DNA of 64,000 nucleotides. Origin: Anastatus disparis. Its lineage: Eukaryota; Arthropoda; Insecta; Hymenoptera; Eupelmidae. Position 1 is the stretch's first letter. Each line of letters opens with the position of its first letter. The translations under genes were made by a program, and so were the position numbers. Below the pieces are notes generated by a model, which did not search any database, was not told the DNA's origin, and was given only the letters and a program-made list of their open reading frames with translations. The stretch covers positions 868,001-932,000 of the forward strand of contig JAFFSR010000097.1 in assembly GCA_017163975.1 (NCBI GenBank). The letters are read 5' to 3'. This document shows positions 60,107-64,000 of the stretch, one piece after another.

Positions 60107-60621
60107 ATGTCTCAGAAAGGAGAAAGGAGTAATGATAAGGAAATGGAGAAGAAAGGTAAGAAGTGTACATTTATACATACAAATTAGATCTGGAAAATAA
60201 AGCATTTTTCAAAAGAGTAAATCGACGGGAAGTGAATACGAATTGAATAAATTCAATTTAGAATAATATAAAAGGAATATTTTTTGTTGATATGAATGAA
60301 TTGACGGGATCGCGAGTGAAATTATATTTGTGAGAAGCTCTCTTTGTAAAATAATAAGAGAAAGAGAAAAATCAAATAAAAATATTTTTTTCTCTAACAA
60401 AAGCGTAAACCGTTCTCTTTTAAATTTTATTTCTTGAGCATAGAATTCGTGGAAACTTTGCGCCGTCACAAAGAAGCTCAAGCGCTGCTGAAAAAAAAAC
60501 GCGCGCGTGGGCCCACGAAAGCGAGACAGAATATTAAGAATGAATGCGCGCGCACAATCGTGAAAAACAGGGGTGATACGTCTTTGAAATGTATGTGTGT
60601 TTACGGATGTGTGAGTGAATA
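60107..60621 (+). CDS. gag N-terminus, apparently two exons with a 288-bp intron
   Basis: Exon 1: ATG at 60107 (MSQKGERSNDKEMEKK), 49 bp, ending AAAG|GTAAG at 60156. The unspliced frame stops within 30 codons. Exon 2 candidate starts 60444 after a pyrimidine-rich stretch and CATAG; joined in phase 1 it reads on as EFVETLRRHKEAQALLKKKR, GPTKARQNI, to a stop near 60621. A further donor-like GTATGT lies near 60591. The protein is small and very basic; no zinc knuckle is visible. The phase-1 donor matches the minus-strand element at 2940. Function as gag is inferred from position after the primer site. Confidence 0.4.
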
Positions 60622-60879
60622 GAGCTTGAAAGAGAGAGAAAGAGAGAGGGAGAGAGCGTTATAGAGAGTTGTGGCATTCGACAGAGAGAGCATGTGCACG
60701 TATAGAAGGGTTTCAGATTATACTGGGAAATATAGCAGCGCTTGACAGCGTACTGTCTTAAAGACATTGCGTTAATATGACTTAGCGTGAAGCAGACCTA
60801 TTATCTTACAGTCTCAATAAATAAATAAAATTTTGAAAATTAAAATAAACACGAGTACTCGTAAATTAAAAGGTTGTTA

Positions 60880-61140
60880 AAATTATATAATAGAATTTGA
60901 TTTTTTCAAATTAACTAGAAATTAGATGAAATTGAAATGATCAATTAGAATTGTTAAAATTAGAAAATAGAATTTGATTTGTTTGAATTAACTAGAAATG
61001 AATTAAATGTTTAAATTGAACGGATTAATTGGAATTGAAAAATTAAAATTAGAAAGATTAAAAATTAAAATAGTTATTAAAATTGAACCGGTTAATTAGA
61101 ATCGAAAAATTAAAATTAGAAAGGTTAAAAATTAGAATTA
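60880..61140 (+). repeat. AATTAGAATTGAAAA tandem repeats
   Basis: Two consecutive imperfect duplications: a unit of about 75-80 bp (ATAGAATTTGATTTxTTxxAATTAACTAGAAAT, near 60890 and 60970) and one of about 66 bp (ATTGAACxGxTTAATTxGAAT, near 61015 and 61083). Noncoding. Confidence 0.6.
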
Positions 61141-61248
61141 CTTAAAAGATAAATTGTTCTTAAAAATGAACTCAAATTAAATTTTACTTCGAAATAATAC
61201 TAAACGGTTCACGCACAATAAATTAAATATAGAAAAAAGAGAAATTTT

Positions 61249-61775
61249 ATGAAAATTTACATTCCAGTTCAAAAGGGCTTCACACTCTTGATGAGGACAA
61301 TTGGTGTCAATTTCGAATTGTCTGAGGAATACCCGATTATGGATTTTCACATCACGGCAACGTCGATAAGGGTCATTTCGAGTAGGCCAGGAGATAAAGT
61401 CTTTGTGTATTCTCGAAGTACACTGACACTAGCAGAGAAAGCCGCCCTAACATCTATGCTTGAATTTTATGACCCTATTGACGCGCTTCTTGTTTACCAT
61501 ACCGGGTTTCCTAAAAAGAAAAAATTAGATTAGAAAAAATATTTAGAAAAGCGAGTTGAAAACTTAGAAGAAGAGATAGACAAGATGAAAAAGAAAATGG
61601 CAGGACTCTAGGAGGAGAATTCCAGGTTTAAGGAAACCGTGCTGAGACAAGGAGAAAAGTCAAAAGACTACATAAACAAATGGGTCGATGGATTTGTGTC
61701 TGACTTTGTAAAGCATGAGAACGAGACCGCAAATATAACGTCAGAAGTAGAACAACAATTGAGATCAATTAGATA
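61249..61775 (+). pseudogene. internal coding remnant of the copia-like element, unidentified domain plus coiled coil
   Basis: An open frame of 94 codons (MKIYIPVQKGFTLLMRTIGV; later ITATSIRVISSRPGDKVFV), stop at 61531, then the same frame continues as a coiled coil (YLEKRVENLEEEIDKMKKKM) with a TAG near 61609 and more open sequence (GEKSKDYINKWVDGFVSD) to a TAA at 61773. An acceptor-like TTTACATTCCAG precedes it, so it could be a later exon. The folded N-terminal part is not recognised. Two in-frame stops argue for decay. Confidence 0.4.
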
Positions 61776-61800
61776 AGAAGTAAAAATGATTTAAGTCTGC

Positions 61801-62121
61801 ATGAGACTAACCAAAGTAACAGTGAAATTAATGACTTTGAAAGGAATAGTATTCGACGGATATTTTAATCGGAATTTGACAGGAAAATTTGATAATGCTT
61901 TTAATAATGGAAATATAATTTTGATTGCGCCTCAAATTGCTTGTACGGGTTCGTTTATTAAAGGAGAGTACAAATTGACTAGTACAATGAAATTAGACTA
62001 ATTTTTGTATCATTTAACCGGTGAATTAGAAGCATTAGACTTATTGTATGTTGTGGATTCGACTGTGAAACTAGAGCGTGATCTAGACAAAGAAAAGGAA
62101 CTGAACGGAGGAATGAACTGA
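61801..62121 (+). pseudogene. further coding remnant, unidentified
   Basis: Open for 66 codons (MRLTKVTVKLMTLKGIVFDG; ends STMKLD), one TAA, then continues open (HLTGELEALDLLYVVDSTVK, ELNGGMN) to a stop near 62119. Not recognised; in line with the preceding pieces and therefore probably part of the same element. Confidence 0.35.
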
Positions 62122-62182
62122 AGGTTCAAGATATTGTGGTGTATGGAATTGACGCAAATTGTCGTACAGGGTTGCTGTAAAT

Positions 62183-62450
62183 AATGGATCCAACGGAATC
62201 GTTAAATAAAATAAAAGAAATTAGAACGAGTAAAGCAAATTTAACTACTATGTTGGTTAAACAAAAATTGTACTTAATTAGATATCAACCTAATAAAGAA
62301 AAAGCAACAATAGTCTGGGATCGTTTTGAAGCATAACTTAGATTGTATGACAACATTCCAGGTGCAATCAAGATAAACGATGCAGATAAAAGGGATTCGT
62401 TCTATAATACGATCAGTGATAATGTACCTTAAATGCAACAAACTAACTTT
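62183..62450 (+). pseudogene. gag-like helical region of a Ty1/copia element
   Basis: ATG at 62183 reads MDPTESLNKIKEIRTSKANL, KATIVWDRFEA, then a TAA, then LRLYDNIPGAIKINDADKRD and FYNTISDNVP before another TAA at 62430. The W..FE..YD..G....D..KRD.FY pattern resembles the helical capsid region of insect copia-type gag proteins; I hold this loosely. Followed by sequence without sustained coding. Confidence 0.4.
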
Positions 62451-63081
62451 TTGCATAAACATAATAGGCTGATTCCATTTCAAATCGAACAGTCAGTATA
62501 CACTCAAGTCACCAATTACTACGCTAATGGAGTACGTTATTCTACCCTAAAAATAAGGGTATACGTATTATTTTATTTTGCTGAAATATCAAAATTGCAT
62601 CAGATATGCACTTTTAAAAATTGCATACAAAAACTAAATGTTAAAACTGAAAATGTTGAGAATAACTTTAGAGGGCTATCGTTTTACCAATTTTCAATGA
62701 ATTTTGGTAAACCTTATTTTGTTTTATTATGTTTTAAGCTCTCTTTAATTCAGTGCAAGAAATTTCAAAAAAGACTAAAAATTGACTAAGATATGTGCAT
62801 TTTACCAAAAAATGCACTTTTTATGTACATGCATTTTTCTCGAAAAACCCATTTTTTTTTGCTGAAATTTTTTGTGCTCATAGAGAACCGAATCATCTAT
62901 CTAATGGTACTTGGTTGATCTCGTACTTATTTGTTTGAAGCGAGAAAAAAAATTCACAAATTTTATTGGTGAAAAATTTTTGTATATACGTTCGAAAGTC
63001 TCAAGCAATGTTCATTCCTACGCTGTCGCATGCTTCGCTCATTATTTGTTTACCTTTGTATGTATGTATATATCATCAATA

Positions 63082-63120
<39 letters not shown>

Positions 63121-63350
63121 TCGTAATATAAAAATAAATATTAAAAAATGGAAAATAATAATTCTATTCGTGTATATCTATATTATGTATGTTTCGATGT
63201 ACAGACAATAGGAGGCTCATTTGCGGACAAATACCTCGCGTAACCAAAACAGCATATTAGAATTGTTATATACAAGCTAGTTATTCTTACGTCTGCTTTG
63301 AAAGGTACTTTTCGGACTCGTGAAAAAGTAAACAAAACTCTGCAATTACG
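62451..63350. other. spacer between the copia-like remnant and the 63351 gene
   Basis: No gene supported; the 118-codon frame at 62433-62789 has no recognisable features. Contains an (AT)n run at about 63084-63114. Confidence 0.4.
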
Positions 63351-64000
63351 ATGTCCGAAATTCACTCTTCTACAAGAATTCGATGTCCCGATTTTTTTCA
63401 AATGCATAAGAAGGTAGTTTATAAAAGCAGAAATTTACGTTTTGGACCGTTGGAAGATTTGGCCATTAATTTGGCACAGCTTTATCCAGACTTAAAGATA
63501 CTGCCCTCTACTAATGTATGCAAAATTCGCCATGAACGCACATCAAAAATGATTTTAAGTGATCTTGAATCTACATCTGAAAATGAAATCACTGAACTTT
63601 TTAGCGGAAAACATGATGATTTTATCCCCAAGACACCCGAACGAATACAGGAATTAAACGAGAGTATTAATACAATTTTACCTCAATGCGTCTCGCCGCT
63701 CAAAAGAAAAACTGCAATACCTAAAAATTTAACAGAAAATTACGTATCTAAAAAGAAAAAATCTTTAATTTCAGCTCTTTCTGCTACTGTCGGAAGTAAA
63801 TTAGAAGATGCGTATGGCATTTCAGTTGAATCAATAGAATCGGACAAAAGTTCGACTGAAAACTATTGGAACGAATTTGTAGAAAATTTTAAATCGGCTT
63901 TAGAAAAATGTTCTTCTGTTTCGGAGAAAATAAAACTTCTAACTCTACTACCTTCAAAATTAAGCAAAATAAAAATTTGCTCACTATTACCGAATATAAG
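63351..64000 (+). CDS. N-terminal part of an uncharacterised DDE-like family protein, runs off the window
   Basis: ATG at 63351 (MSEIHSSTRIRCPDFFQMHK), 216 codons open to the window edge; an in-frame TGA lies about 30 bp upstream. Visible parts: RCPDFF.MHKKVVYKSRNLRF (possible zinc-binding or DNA-binding start), SPLKRKTAIPKNLTENYVSK with a basic SKKKK stretch, then ENYWNEFVENFKSALEKCSS, SEKIKLLTLLPSKLS. The last two blocks match the pseudogene at 43950-45964 (SPIK..RKRK; FKNIKRALKNCSSFSEKVRI, NLIPIDFS) in order and spacing. This is therefore a second, apparently intact member of the family, in opposite orientation about 18 kb away. The motif-bearing C-terminus would lie to the right of the window. 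Role unknown; a transposase-like role is inferred from copy number and motifs of the other copy. Confidence 0.7.
   Translation, partial: MSEIHSSTRIRCPDFFQMHKKVVYKSRNLRFGPLEDLAINLAQLYPDLKILPSTNVCKIRHERTSKMILSDLESTSENEITELFSGKHDDFIPKTPERIQELNESINTILPQCVSPLKRKTAIPKNLTENYVSKKKKSLISALSATVGSKLEDAYGISVESIESDKSSTENYWNEFVENFKSALEKCSSVSEKIKLLTLLPSKLSKIKICSLLPNI

Noticed and set aside
62433..62789. 118-codon frame
   Set aside because: AT-rich, no recognisable motif, overlaps the end of a decayed gag-like frame.
63183..63407. 74-codon minus-strand frame
   Set aside because: Overlaps the start of the supported plus-strand gene at 63351 and lacks features.

Overview
Organism and character. The window is AT-rich, intron-poor in recognisable exons and dominated by transposable elements and simple repeats. 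The one conserved host exon (a BRSK/SAD kinase, sff in Drosophila) together with BEL/Pao, Ty1/copia, P-element-like, Tc1/mariner and TTAA- or TA-flanked foldback elements indicates an arthropod, most likely an insect; Hymenoptera is my best guess but is inference. No bacterial-style operons, no CRISPR array and no RNA gene that I can support.

Layout. 1-3.4 kb: 5' part of a decayed Ty1/copia element on the minus strand (LTR, initiator-Met-type primer site, gag start, then eroded gag-like coding sequence). 3.6-6.7 kb: a duplicated exon-intron-exon segment, a 532-bp TTAA-flanked foldback, a short zinc-finger-like reading frame and a second small foldback. 7-12.7 kb: gene-free, holding a TAGCTA-rich palindrome of about 1.1 kb and several tandem duplications. 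12.8-14.4 kb: a frameshifted P-element/THAP9-like transposase remnant and a perfect solo LTR with a 5-bp target duplication.

15.9-27.1 kb is one nested structure: a foldback element built from AAAGACGTCTTT modules (termini CCCTGTTGAAAATAATG), into which a young, apparently complete 6.4-kb BEL/Pao retrotransposon (minus strand, one 1795-codon gag-pol frame), two long palindromes and a 1.76-kb TA-flanked element have gone. Because the host foldback is palindromic, its opposite arm preserves the empty sites of two insertions. 27.9-34.8 kb: another TTAA foldback, a 785-bp tandem array (about 3.4 copies), a truncated DD35E Tc1/mariner transposase and copies of elements seen at 25-27 kb and 7 kb.

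35.0 kb: an intact 151-bp kinase exon with good splice sites, the only confident host coding sequence; the window is probably mostly intron of this gene. 36.1-39.5 kb: a TA-flanked AT-rich element carrying two internal satellites. 40-43 kb: microsatellite, a punctuated inverted repeat and a foldback. 43.9-46.0 kb (minus): a decayed copy of an uncharacterised protein family with DDE-like motifs (VDHAEN, SDGAAS, GHGKGAFDEIGG). A second, apparently intact member starts at 63351 and runs off the right edge.

48.2-58.7 kb is a satellite of about 10.5 kb made of ACACAT/ACACACAT units, almost entirely alternating purine-pyrimidine, with higher-order duplications. 59.6-62.5 kb: a second Ty1/copia-like element on the plus strand (LTR, primer site, gag pieces) whose gag start looks interrupted by an intron in the same place as in the element at 3 kb.

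Genes do not form a pathway here; the shared story is repeated insertion of elements into each other inside a very large intron.
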